Shown here: positions 8,254-14,364 of the stretch, piece by piece
Numbering within the stretch: the stretch's first letter is position 1
Layout of the letters: each line of letters opens with the position of its first letter
Assembly: GCA_934476545.1 (NCBI GenBank)
Contig: CAKSOB010000025.1
Location: 1-17,157, forward strand
Direction: 5' to 3'
Length of the DNA: 17,157 nucleotides
DNA from: an uncultured Eubacteriales bacterium
Lineage (GTDB): Bacteria; Bacillota; Clostridia; Oscillospirales; Acutalibacteraceae
The notes under the pieces: generated by a model
Database searches by the model: none
Told to the model about the DNA's origin: nothing
Seen by the model: the letters and a program-made list of their open reading frames with translations, nothing else
Made by a program: the position numbers and the translations under genes

Positions 8254-9174
8254 TTATTCTACCTCCAGTTCCAACAACTTGATAATCAATGCCATCCGAA
8301 TATAAACGCCATACTGTACCTGATTAAAATACTGTGCTCTTGGATCGTTATCTACTTCCACAGCAATTTCGTTAACTCTCGGCAATGGGTGCAGTACAAT
8401 CATATCTTTTCTTGCCAAATCTAATTTTGCCATGTTGAGTATGTAACTGTCTTTCAAGCGGATATAATCTTCTTCGTTGAAGAAACGCTCTCGTTGCACA
8501 CGGGTCATATAAAGTACATCCAGTTCCCCAATCACATCTTCCAGGCGAGTTACCATTTTAAATGGGATACCCTTTGCTTTTAAGACACCCTCTGAAATAT
8601 AGTCCGGCACTTGCAGCTCTTCCGGCGCAACCAATACAAATTGGATGCCTTCATATCGAGCCAAGGACTTAATTAAGGAATGCGTTGTTCGACCGAATTT
8701 CAAGTCACCGCACAAACCAACCGTCATATTGCTTAACCGTTTTTTTAAAGAACGAATGGTCATCAAGTCTGTCAGTGTTTGGCTTGGATGCTGGTGTCCG
8801 CCATCTCCGGCATTGATGACCGGAATCCGAGAAAACTGTGATGCTACAAAAGGCGCGCCTTCTTTTGGATGTCGAATGGCTGCAATATCTGCAAAGGCAG
8901 AAACAGTGCGAATGGTATCTGCTACACTTTCTCCTTTTGCGGCAGAGCTATTCTGTGCAGAAGAAAAGCCAAGTACACTGCCGCCCAGATTCAGCATTGC
9001 TGCTTCAAAACTCAATCTGGTTCGAGTACTCGGCTCATAAAATAAGGTAGCCAACTTCTTTCCATCACATACATGACTGAATTTTTTGGGATCTGCGGCA
9101 ATTTTATCTGCCAAGTCCAAAAAAGAATCAATTTCTTCTACGGTAAAATCCAATGGATCAATCAAATGTTTCAT
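8254..9174 (-). CDS. pyrB: Aspartate carbamoyltransferase catalytic subunit
   Basis: The 306-residue enzyme makes N-carbamoyl-L-aspartate from carbamoyl phosphate and aspartate, the first committed step of UMP synthesis, in the cytoplasm. Active-site motifs are intact: the carbamoyl-phosphate loop FYEPSTRTRLSF (45-56), the mobile loop Ser-Ala-Ala-Lys-Gly (78-82), GDGGHQHPSQTL (123-134), DLKFGRTTHSL (157-167) and HPLPRVNEI (262-270). GGAGGG (9181-9186) is 6 nt before the ATG at 9174, and the product then begins MKHLIDPLDF as in relatives. The frame extends 13 codons further upstream to 9213 without a good ribosome site. It is the first gene of pyrBI. The leader has no hairpin-plus-U-tract attenuator, but there is a dyad at the predicted transcription start. 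Confidence 0.97.
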   Translation of the reverse strand: MKHLIDPLDFTVEEIDSFLDLADKIAADPKKFSHVCDGKKLATLFYEPSTRTRLSFEAAMLNLGGSVLGFSSAQNSSAAKGESVADTIRTVSAFADIAAIRHPKEGAPFVASQFSRIPVINAGDGGHQHPSQTLTDLMTIRSLKKRLSNMTVGLCGDLKFGRTTHSLIKSLARYEGIQFVLVAPEELQVPDYISEGVLKAKGIPFKMVTRLEDVIGELDVLYMTRVQRERFFNEEDYIRLKDSYILNMAKLDLARKDMIVLHPLPRVNEIAVEVDNDPRAQYFNQVQYGVYIRMALIIKLLELEVE

Positions 9175-9180
9175 GGGTAT

Positions 9181-9186
9181 CCCTCC
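9181..9186 (-). promoter_or_regulatory. pyrB ribosome binding site that fixes the start
   Basis: GGAGGG on the minus strand, 6 nt before the ATG at 9174. It falls inside the longer in-frame ORF (start 9213), making that start unlikely. Confidence 0.8.
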
Positions 9187-9221
9187 ATATCCTGCATTTT
9201 TTACCAATTCCATCTGATTCC

Positions 9222-9237
9222 GGTTAAGTGCTTAACC
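9222..9237 (-). repeat. Perfect dyad at the predicted +1 of pyrBI (operator or 5' hairpin)
   Basis: Arms GGTTAAG (9222-9228) and CTTAACC (9231-9237) flank a 2-bp centre. On the minus strand it begins about 7 nt after the -10 box, so the dyad would be either an operator covering the start site or a 6-bp hairpin at the extreme 5' end of the mRNA. No U tract follows, so it is not a terminator. Confidence 0.6.
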
Positions 9238-9243
9238 TTATGT

Positions 9244-9272
9244 ATTATACTCCTGTATTTTTCATTTTTCAA
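9244..9272 (-). promoter_or_regulatory. pyrBI promoter
   Basis: On the minus strand, TTGAAA (9267-9272) and a perfect TATAAT (9244-9249) are 17 bp apart. The leader is about 63 nt to the pyrB ATG. The -35 lies 8 bp from the -35 of the divergent trmB promoter. Confidence 0.85.
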
Positions 9273-9280
9273 GTTCTTTC

Positions 9281-9309
9281 TTGCGATTTTTTCAAAAGTT
9301 TGCTATAAT
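9281..9309 (+). promoter_or_regulatory. trmB promoter
   Basis: TTGCGA (9281-9286) and a perfect TATAAT (9304-9309) are 17 bp apart. Predicted start is near 9316, about 28 nt before the trmB ATG. It is back-to-back with the pyrBI promoter. Confidence 0.82.
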
Positions 9310-9343
9310 GATACGACAATATCAGAAGAACCGAGGAATTTAA

Positions 9344-10006
9344 ATGAGAATTCGTAAAAAAACATGGGCAATTCCGGAATTAACTGCTTGCCCTTATTTT
9401 ATACAAGAACCAACCAAGTTAAAAGGACATTGGAGAGAATGGTTTCCAAGCTCTCATCCTCTGCATGTAGAATTGGGCTGTGGTAAATGTACTTTTACCG
9501 CAGAATTGGCAGCACAAAATCCGGATGTCAATTACGTTGCCATTGATATCAGCACCGATATTTTGGGTGTTGCTCGGAGAAATTTTGAGGAACGCTTTGC
9601 ACAAGATCATAAACCGGTAGAAAATGTAGCAATCTTAGCTTACGATATCGAGAAGATTCCGGATATTTTATCCCAAGACGACGATGTAGAAAAGCTATAT
9701 ATCAACTTCTGCAATCCATGGCCAAAAGCACGCCACCACAGAAAGCGGCTTACCTATACCCACCAACTGGAGCTGTATAAAAAGTTTATGCGTCCGGGGG
9801 CAGAACTGCACTTTAAAACAGATGATTACGATCTCTATTTAGCAACCCTGCGCTATTTAAAGGAAGCCGGATTGGAAATTTTATGGCAAACCCAAGACCT
9901 GCATCACTGCACCGATTCTCCGCAGTGCCATATTACTACGGAGCATGAAGACCGATTTACCGCACAAGGGATTCCCATTAAAGCCATTGTTGCCAGATTT
10001 CCGTAA
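9344..10006 (+). CDS. trmB: tRNA (guanine-N7-)-methyltransferase
   Basis: The 220-residue SAM-dependent enzyme methylates N7 of G46 in the tRNA variable loop. The Rossmann-fold SAM motif is VELGCGKCTF (42-51). The family signature NFCNPWPKARHHRKRL spans 121-136, corresponding to the usual DPWPK-RH-KRRL core that contacts tRNA, and FKTDD (157-161) and TEHEDRF (199-205) complete the active site. The usual Ser-Asp before Pro-Trp-Pro-Lys is Cys-Asn here (NFCNPWPK), a mild variation. The length matches the family. GAGGAA (9333-9338) lies 5 nt before the ATG. I see no convincing terminator after it; the deacetylase gene follows about 100 nt later with its own promoter. Confidence 0.95.
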   Translation: MRIRKKTWAIPELTACPYFIQEPTKLKGHWREWFPSSHPLHVELGCGKCTFTAELAAQNPDVNYVAIDISTDILGVARRNFEERFAQDHKPVENVAILAYDIEKIPDILSQDDDVEKLYINFCNPWPKARHHRKRLTYTHQLELYKKFMRPGAELHFKTDDYDLYLATLRYLKEAGLEILWQTQDLHHCTDSPQCHITTEHEDRFTAQGIPIKAIVARFP

Positions 10007-10027
10007 TGTGGAAAATCAGTGGGACGC

Positions 10028-10056
10028 TTGTCTTTTTTCCGAGAATTTGGTATAAT
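10028..10056 (+). promoter_or_regulatory. Promoter of the polysaccharide deacetylase gene
   Basis: TTGTCT (10028-10033) and a perfect TATAAT (10051-10056) are 17 bp apart, and the -10 is preceded by TGG (extended -10). The leader is about 43 nt. Confidence 0.8.
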
Positions 10057-10106
10057 TATTTTATCTGCATGAATGCAATATCGAATGAATAGTTGGGGGT
10101 GCTCCC

Positions 10107-11090
10107 ATGAAAACGGTACGAAGTAATAAATATAGACGAAAACGCCGTCGGTCAGATCGTACAAAACTGATGATGGTTTTAGCGGTGTTGGGTGGCGCAG
10201 TGATCATTGCGGCAGCTGTTGTCGTAACGCTGATTCTTCTTTTCTCAAAACAAACCACTCCTTCGAAAGATCAAAACAACACACCGGTTGTTTCCGAAAC
10301 AAGCAGTGATACATCATCCCACAGCGAAATCGTTTCTCCATCGGATGAGATTGCTAAAATCAATCCCAATGCTGCTACTGCAAAAACGTCCGGAAAATAC
10401 GCCTATCAGTCTTTGTATCCGGAAATGTATGTTCCCATTGTAGAGAAAATTCCGGCAGCAGCAAATGCAAAAGTAGTCTATCTTACTTTTGATGACGGTC
10501 CTTCCCAGTTAACGGAAGAATTGTTAGATGTTCTGAAAAAGAATAACATCAAAGCAACCTTCTTTGTATCTTGCCAAGAAGATCCGGCAGAAGTAAAGCG
10601 ACTGCTCAAGTTAACCCACGAAGACGGTCACATTATTGGTATCCATACATATAGTCATGATTACACTGAGATTTACAGCTCTGTGGAAGCCTTTTTAAAA
10701 GACTTTAGCAAGATGAACGATTTGATCTATGAGGCAACCGGAGAAAAACCAACCATTTTCCGTTTTGCCGGCGGTAGTATCAACAGCTACAACCAAAAGA
10801 CCTACAAGGCAATCATCAAGGAAATGGAACGCCGTGGTTATACCTATTTTGACTGGAATGTAGACAGCGGTGACAGCGAATCCAATGCCACCGGAAAGTC
10901 TATCTATAACACAACCGTAGACGGCATTACACAGTATAACAAATCCATTGTTCTGATGCACAATTCCGGTGCTAAAAAAGACACTGTGGAACAAGTTGCT
11001 AACATTGTGAAAAAAGTGAAAAAAGCCGGGTATCATTTTGAGGTATTGGACCCAAGTGTAAAACCATTCTCCTTTGCCTATCCGGAATAA
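10107..11090 (+). CDS. Membrane-anchored polysaccharide deacetylase (NodB/PgdA-like)
   Basis: The 327-residue protein has a very basic N-terminus (RKRRR) and a membrane segment at about 21-46. A Ser/Thr-rich spacer (50-80) and an extracytoplasmic NodB deacetylase domain (about 120-315) follow. Catalytic motifs: TFDDGP (127-132; base Asp129, metal ligand Asp130), H-T-Y-S-H (180-184; metal ligands His180 and His184), FRFAGGS (218-224), DWNVDSGD (249-256) and VLMHN (282-286, His285). By family it removes acetyl groups from N-acetylglucosamine-type sugars in peptidoglycan or a cell-wall polysaccharide; a lysozyme-resistance role is inferred only. The usual Pro of motif 3 (RFPGGS or similar) is Ala222. 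The GGGGGTG ribosome site (10095-10101) sits 5 nt before the ATG. It is monocistronic and convergent with the large surface-protein gene. Confidence 0.92.
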   Translation: MKTVRSNKYRRKRRRSDRTKLMMVLAVLGGAVIIAAAVVVTLILLFSKQTTPSKDQNNTPVVSETSSDTSSHSEIVSPSDEIAKINPNAATAKTSGKYAYQSLYPEMYVPIVEKIPAAANAKVVYLTFDDGPSQLTEELLDVLKKNNIKATFFVSCQEDPAEVKRLLKLTHEDGHIIGIHTYSHDYTEIYSSVEAFLKDFSKMNDLIYEATGEKPTIFRFAGGSINSYNQKTYKAIIKEMERRGYTYFDWNVDSGDSESNATGKSIYNTTVDGITQYNKSIVLMHNSGAKKDTVEQVANIVKKVKKAGYHFEVLDPSVKPFSFAYPE

Positions 11091-11098
11091 TCCCATAG

Positions 11099-11128
11099 AA
11101 AAACGACCTCTTGCGAGGCCGTTTTTTT
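11099..11128. terminator. Bidirectional terminator between deacetylase and surface-protein genes
   Basis: AAAAACGACCTC (11099-11110), loop TTGC, then GAGGCCG plus T7 (11115-11128). The stem has one A-C mismatch. Seven T follow for the plus strand and five U for the minus strand. It lies 8 nt after the deacetylase stop and 5 nt from the surface-protein stop. Confidence 0.88.
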
Positions 11129-11133
11129 GTTTG

Positions 11134-14076
11134 CTATTTTACAGTCACTTTCATTGTTACAATTTTGGTATCGCCGTTTTTCAAAGTAACCGTAGCGGTA
11201 ATTGTAGTTGTACCTGCTTTTTTACCTTTGATTTTGCCGTTTTCATTAACGGTTGCAACACTCGTCTTAGAGGAAGTGTAGGTAATCTTCTTCACGTTGC
11301 GCATATCCAATTCTTCGGAGAATGCAAAGGTTATGGTTTTTCCCTTTTCTAATGTTACTTTGTTATTCTTCACTTGAACAGTGGCGAGAATCTCTTTATT
11401 GATTTTAGCAGCTTCTTCTGCATTCTTCAGCACAAAGTCACCCTTGGAGCGGATAATTAGTTTCAACTGCCCCTTGCTATCGGTAGTGTATGCCTTGCTG
11501 TTTACCATATACAGCGCTCCGGTCTTGCTGTCCTTTTTGTAGATATACAGCTTGTTCTTCGGAGTCAAATCAGCAGAGTTGACCTGAACAGAGTAACGCT
11601 TATTGCCATCCTTATCCTTTACGGTCATATGAAGCAACAAGTTCTCTCCGGCGGCTTCTTTCAGCTGCGAAACAACCTTATTGGTAAATGTGGCTTGCAT
11701 GCCATTCTCTTTCATTGTGCCAACCTTATCAATGGTAACAATGCCGTTGCCATCCTTTTCCGTACGGATGGAAGCGTCGGTCTTGTTGCCGATATTTGGA
11801 ATATCGTGCTCTACGGTGACGCTCTCTGTTGCACCGCTGCTGTTAATCACCGTAGTGGTTGTTTTTTCTACTTCTGTTCCACGGGAATTCTTATGGATTT
11901 CTTTTTCAACGATAACCTTGGATAAATCTTCTGCATTGGTAGAAGAAGTGGTTGTGGTTTCACGAGTTATGTTACCGGAAGCATCCTTTTCCACAACGGT
12001 TTCTGTTTCGGTGTTCTCCCCCGGCTTGGTTGTCGTTGTGGTTTCTACGGTAGATTTGTCGTCCTTTACTTCTACCTTGCTTTCCGTTTTTTCAATTACA
12101 TTGCCATCCTTGTCGGTCTTGGTGCTGGTTTCGGTCTTAGAACCATCCGGCTTGGTTTCTGTTTTTGTTACAGTCTTGGTGCCATCTGTTTGGGTTTCCG
12201 TTTTTGTTATGGTTTTAGAGCCATCCGGGTGGGTCGTAGTTACTGTTTCTGTTACCGTGCCGGTAGTTGGGTCTGTTGTGGTTTCGGTGGTGGTAACGCT
12301 GCTCGGTGCGCTTGGTGTAGGCGCTACCGTGGAGGTACCGCAAAGGTCGCAAACGGTACCGCTCTGAGAGAAATGACTGGTGCAATCAATTGTTCCGTTA
12401 TTGGTAACAGTGCCGTTAACAATCACTTTCCCTTGGTTGACAATCGCTCCCTCATTGGTTAAGGTTTTGTCTGTCGGAATGGTCAGTGTAGTATCCTTTG
12501 GAATCGTTAAGGTCAAGCCCTTTGCCACTGTAACACTATCGGGAAGTGTGGCATTCCCGATGACAGAGCCGTCTGCTCCGTCAAACAGAACGCTGTTTTC
12601 AGGCTCAGCATTGAATCCACCAACTGTTTCTAACCAAGAATTTGTAACGGAAGCTGTTCCGTCTGTACCCGCTCCCCAATAACTCTTCGGTTTTTTCGTT
12701 ACCGCACTAACAATACTATTTTCAATTTTTAAATCCCCCTTACTCCACATTCCACGAGATGTTTTGGATACCGCTTCAACCTTGCTATTCTCTGTTATCG
12801 TTAGATTACCCCTTGTATACAATCCAGTATCATTAGAACCTGTCGCTTTTACCGTACTATTTTGAATTGTAAGCCCACCATCGCCACCATATAAAGCAGG
12901 ATTATAACCTTCTGCTTCTACTTCTGCATCAGAAATTTTAACGGTAGGTGCATAAATACCGTTACTACCACTAGATGTAGCTTTTACCGTACTCTTATCA
13001 ATCGTAATCCCGTTACCAGTATTACTTCCACACAATCCGGGATTGACGCCATCTGCAGTTACTTCTTTTGCATTAGAAATTTCAATGGTATCAGCATAAA
13101 CTCCGGCGCCTTTATGGCTCTTTGTGATAACGGTTCCTCCTGTAACAATAAAATTATTTGTAGAAATGGAGTCACCATAGCTTGTGGATTTAAGTGTTGC
13201 GTTATCCTTTACTTGAATTGTTATTCCAGATTCACTCCATCCAATAATTCCGCTGCTGCTTCCATATTCAGATGTGGAATTTTTTCCCTCTGCTTCAAGA
13301 TAACTATTTCCTTGTAAGGTAATGTTTGTATCTCCAAAAACACTTAATCCATCTACTATACTCTCAGAAGCTACATCGGGGTCATCCTGTAAACAATAAA
13401 GTTTTGCATTATCTTTCAGTGTTAAAGAATGAACTCCATCAACTTTTCCTAGTTTTAATGGGGCATATGTTCCATTGCCAATATAGGTAACGTTCGCAGA
13501 GCCGGATAATGTGCAAGTACCACCCCAAGAATCACTATTTCTTGCTACCTTTGTTTCAATTGTGGTATCTTCAATTGTTAATCCACCTCTTGCTCCAAGA
13601 GAATTTGCATAAAGTTTCCCTGAGCCTGTGATAGTTAAATTATTGGGATTTAATGATTTGATATGGTTTTCTGTACCCTCTGGAACATTCACCACTAGCT
13701 TTGCACCGGAATTTTGAAATGTAATACTATTTGTGGATGACAAATTATTCAAGGTTGCATAATAGGTTTCCGTTTTATTCTGCTCAGATGTTCCAAAAAA
13801 GCAAATCTCTTTATCTGTTGTTCCGGTAAGTACATAATTTACTTCTCTTTTTAAAAGTTTAAACATACCACCTTCAAACTTGTAGTACCCCTCTGCATCC
13901 CCCTCCTCTTTACTAACATCTACGGTAACAACCGGAATGGTTTGCGTTTCTCCATCTTCCGCATGGACAAGGCTGTTTGTAAGTTGCGGAAGCTGTGTAG
14001 TCAAGGTAGTACCTGCAGCAGCGACTACTAAAGCTGCCATAGTAACTGCAAAAATTCGCTTGGTTGATTGTTTCAT
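11134..14076 (-). CDS. Large secreted beta-helix / Thr-rich repeat / BIG2 surface protein
   Basis: 980 residues. The N-terminus is a signal peptide: basic MKQSTKR, a hydrophobic core to about 24, probable cleavage near VHA-E at 39/40. Residues about 105-510 are repeated short beta strands of the type LTI-x-NS-x-V-x-A-x-G with GLY/GIY turns, roughly 20-24 residues each. This predicts a right-handed beta-helix like the carbohydrate-binding-domain (Cthe_2159-like) surface proteins. A cysteine patch (C565, C576, C579) precedes a Thr/Glu/Lys-rich stalk (about 585-755) with four tandem 13-residue repeats. An unassigned domain (about 755-900) and one bacterial Ig-like BIG2 domain (about 905-980, SSKTSVATVNENGKIKGKKAGTTTITA) follow. 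There is no LPXTG motif, transmembrane anchor or choline/SLH repeat, so attachment is unclear. AGAGGG 6 nt before the ATG at 14076 fixes the start; an in-frame ATG at 14094 has no such site. The role is inferred as adhesion or glycan binding; the substrate is unknown. Confidence 0.8.
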   Translation of the reverse strand: MKQSTKRIFAVTMAALVVAAAGTTLTTQLPQLTNSLVHAEDGETQTIPVVTVDVSKEEGDAEGYYKFEGGMFKLLKREVNYVLTGTTDKEICFFGTSEQNKTETYYATLNNLSSTNSITFQNSGAKLVVNVPEGTENHIKSLNPNNLTITGSGKLYANSLGARGGLTIEDTTIETKVARNSDSWGGTCTLSGSANVTYIGNGTYAPLKLGKVDGVHSLTLKDNAKLYCLQDDPDVASESIVDGLSVFGDTNITLQGNSYLEAEGKNSTSEYGSSSGIIGWSESGITIQVKDNATLKSTSYGDSISTNNFIVTGGTVITKSHKGAGVYADTIEISNAKEVTADGVNPGLCGSNTGNGITIDKSTVKATSSGSNGIYAPTVKISDAEVEAEGYNPALYGGDGGLTIQNSTVKATGSNDTGLYTRGNLTITENSKVEAVSKTSRGMWSKGDLKIENSIVSAVTKKPKSYWGAGTDGTASVTNSWLETVGGFNAEPENSVLFDGADGSVIGNATLPDSVTVAKGLTLTIPKDTTLTIPTDKTLTNEGAIVNQGKVIVNGTVTNNGTIDCTSHFSQSGTVCDLCGTSTVAPTPSAPSSVTTTETTTDPTTGTVTETVTTTHPDGSKTITKTETQTDGTKTVTKTETKPDGSKTETSTKTDKDGNVIEKTESKVEVKDDKSTVETTTTTKPGENTETETVVEKDASGNITRETTTTSSTNAEDLSKVIVEKEIHKNSRGTEVEKTTTTVINSSGATESVTVEHDIPNIGNKTDASIRTEKDGNGIVTIDKVGTMKENGMQATFTNKVVSQLKEAAGENLLLHMTVKDKDGNKRYSVQVNSADLTPKNKLYIYKKDSKTGALYMVNSKAYTTDSKGQLKLIIRSKGDFVLKNAEEAAKINKEILATVQVKNNKVTLEKGKTITFAFSEELDMRNVKKITYTSSKTSVATVNENGKIKGKKAGTTTITATVTLKNGDTKIVTMKVTVK
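12082..12234 (-). repeat. Four tandem 39-bp coding repeats (13-residue Thr-rich units)
   Basis: In the protein, four consecutive 13-mers follow T-x-x-D-G-x-K-T-x-T-K-T-E: THPDGSKTITKTE, TQTDGTKTVTKTE, TKPDGSKTETSTK and a degenerate TDKDGNVIEKTES-like copy. The DNA copies have diverged, so the repeat is old or selected mainly at protein level. It forms part of an extended stalk. Confidence 0.75.
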
Positions 14077-14082
14077 GAAAAT

Positions 14083-14088
14083 CCCTCT
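14083..14088 (-). promoter_or_regulatory. Ribosome binding site that fixes the surface-protein start
   Basis: AGAGGG on the minus strand, 6 nt before the ATG at 14076. It falls inside the six-codon extension that would start at 14094, so the shorter start is preferred. Confidence 0.8.
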
Positions 14089-14115
14089 TTTCATTTTTAT
14101 AATTGCGTTCTTTTA

Positions 14116-14259
14116 TTATCCTTGATTCCACACATAAAAAAGGGCACAATTTGCCTGAGATTCCTCAAGAAAATTGTGCCGCACGGCTCTGTATAAAATT
14201 GTACGCCCAAAAAGCACACAGCTACCTTGCTTGCTAAACATTGTCGCAAAGTTTGTCAT
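14116..14259 (-). CDS. 47-residue leader ORF of unknown function upstream of the surface-protein gene
   Basis: The ATG at 14259 has a near-ideal AAAGGAG site 9 nt upstream (GGAG = 14269-14272). The ORF runs 47 codons to TAA at 14116, beginning MTNFATMFSKQG and ending FYVWNQG. It lies about 30 nt downstream of the promoter at 14296-14323 and ends 39 nt before the surface-protein ATG. I do not recognise the peptide. It has two cysteines (Cys14, Cys38) and several aromatic residues, but no signal peptide, no double-glycine leader and no run of one amino acid as in classical amino-acid attenuators. A strong intrinsic terminator (14136-14180) lies entirely within its 3' half, so full translation needs read-through. 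It may be a regulatory leader peptide, a genuine small protein, or a chance ORF on a structured leader RNA. Confidence 0.5.
   Translation of the reverse strand: MTNFATMFSKQGSCVLFGRTILYRAVRHNFLEESQANCALFYVWNQG
14136..14180 (-). terminator. Intrinsic terminator or attenuator inside the surface-protein leader
   Basis: On the minus strand, GGCACAATTT (14171-14180) pairs perfectly with AAATTGTGCC (14143-14152). Inside are a 1x1 mismatch, six further pairs (one G-U) and a GAAT loop. Directly after the stem come one C and six U (A6 at 14136-14141 on the plus strand). No annotated gene other than the 47-codon leader ORF ends here, and the surface-protein ATG is about 60 nt downstream, so it is placed to attenuate that gene. 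Confidence 0.82.
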
Positions 14260-14265
14260 AGCTGT
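14218..14265 (-). other. Predicted 5' stem of the surface-protein leader RNA
   Basis: On the minus strand ACAGCTA (14259-14265) is complementary over 7 bp to TAGCTGT (14218-14224), enclosing 34 nt. The 5' arm overlaps the first base of the leader ORF start codon and ends next to its ribosome site, so the fold could influence initiation there. This is inspection only; no folding energy was computed. Confidence 0.35.
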
Positions 14266-14295
14266 CAACTCCTTTTTATAGTGGGATCTACTTTA

Positions 14296-14323
14296 ATTTT
14301 ACCAATATTATAAAAAATTGCAA
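14296..14323 (-). promoter_or_regulatory. Promoter of the surface-protein leader
   Basis: On the minus strand, TTGCAA (14318-14323) and TAAAAT (14296-14301) are 16 bp apart, and the -10 is preceded by TGG (extended -10). The start is expected near 14289. A second TATAAT-like box (14306-14311) lies between the two elements but has no matching -35. Confidence 0.65.
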
Positions 14324-14330
14324 TAGCTTT

Positions 14331-14358
14331 GGCACGAAATGCAATATATCGGCACGAA
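14331..14358 (-). promoter_or_regulatory. Paired 8-bp direct repeats upstream of the -35 (candidate activator site)
   Basis: TTCGTGCC on the minus strand occurs at 14331-14338 and 14351-14358, exactly 20 bp apart start to start (about two helical turns). Relative to the predicted start they centre near -46 and -66. Each copy is accompanied by TATTGCA 4-5 bp beyond it, so the repeated unit is about 19-20 bp. Spacing and position resemble tandem half-sites of LytTR-type or OmpR-type response regulators; the regulator itself is not in the window. Confidence 0.55.
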
Positions 14359-14364
14359 TGGTAA

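Noticed and set aside
9175..9243. PyrR-type attenuator or riboswitch in the pyrBI leader
   Set aside because: The leader has only a small 5' dyad, no hairpin followed by a U tract, and is too short for a terminator/antiterminator pair.
10021..10040. Terminator for trmB (GAC-loop-GTC plus T6)
   Set aside because: The stem has only three or four pairs and coincides with the -35 region of the deacetylase promoter. It is too weak to support.
12082..12234. CRISPR-like periodic 39-bp repeats
   Set aside because: The period is a multiple of three, the copies are diverged and in frame, and they encode 13-residue protein repeats. There are no spacers and no cas genes.
11681..12367. 228-codon plus-strand ORF rich in Val/Ser/Thr
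   Set aside because: It mirrors the Thr/Glu/Lys-rich stalk of the surface protein on the other strand. Repeated VSVFVTVLV is the antisense reading of Thr-Lys repeats, and there is no SD or promoter.
14130..14290. Known riboswitch such as c-di-GMP (GEMM) in the surface-protein leader
   Set aside because: The conserved core nucleotides of GEMM and other common Firmicute riboswitches are not present by eye. The structured leader is reported without a class.
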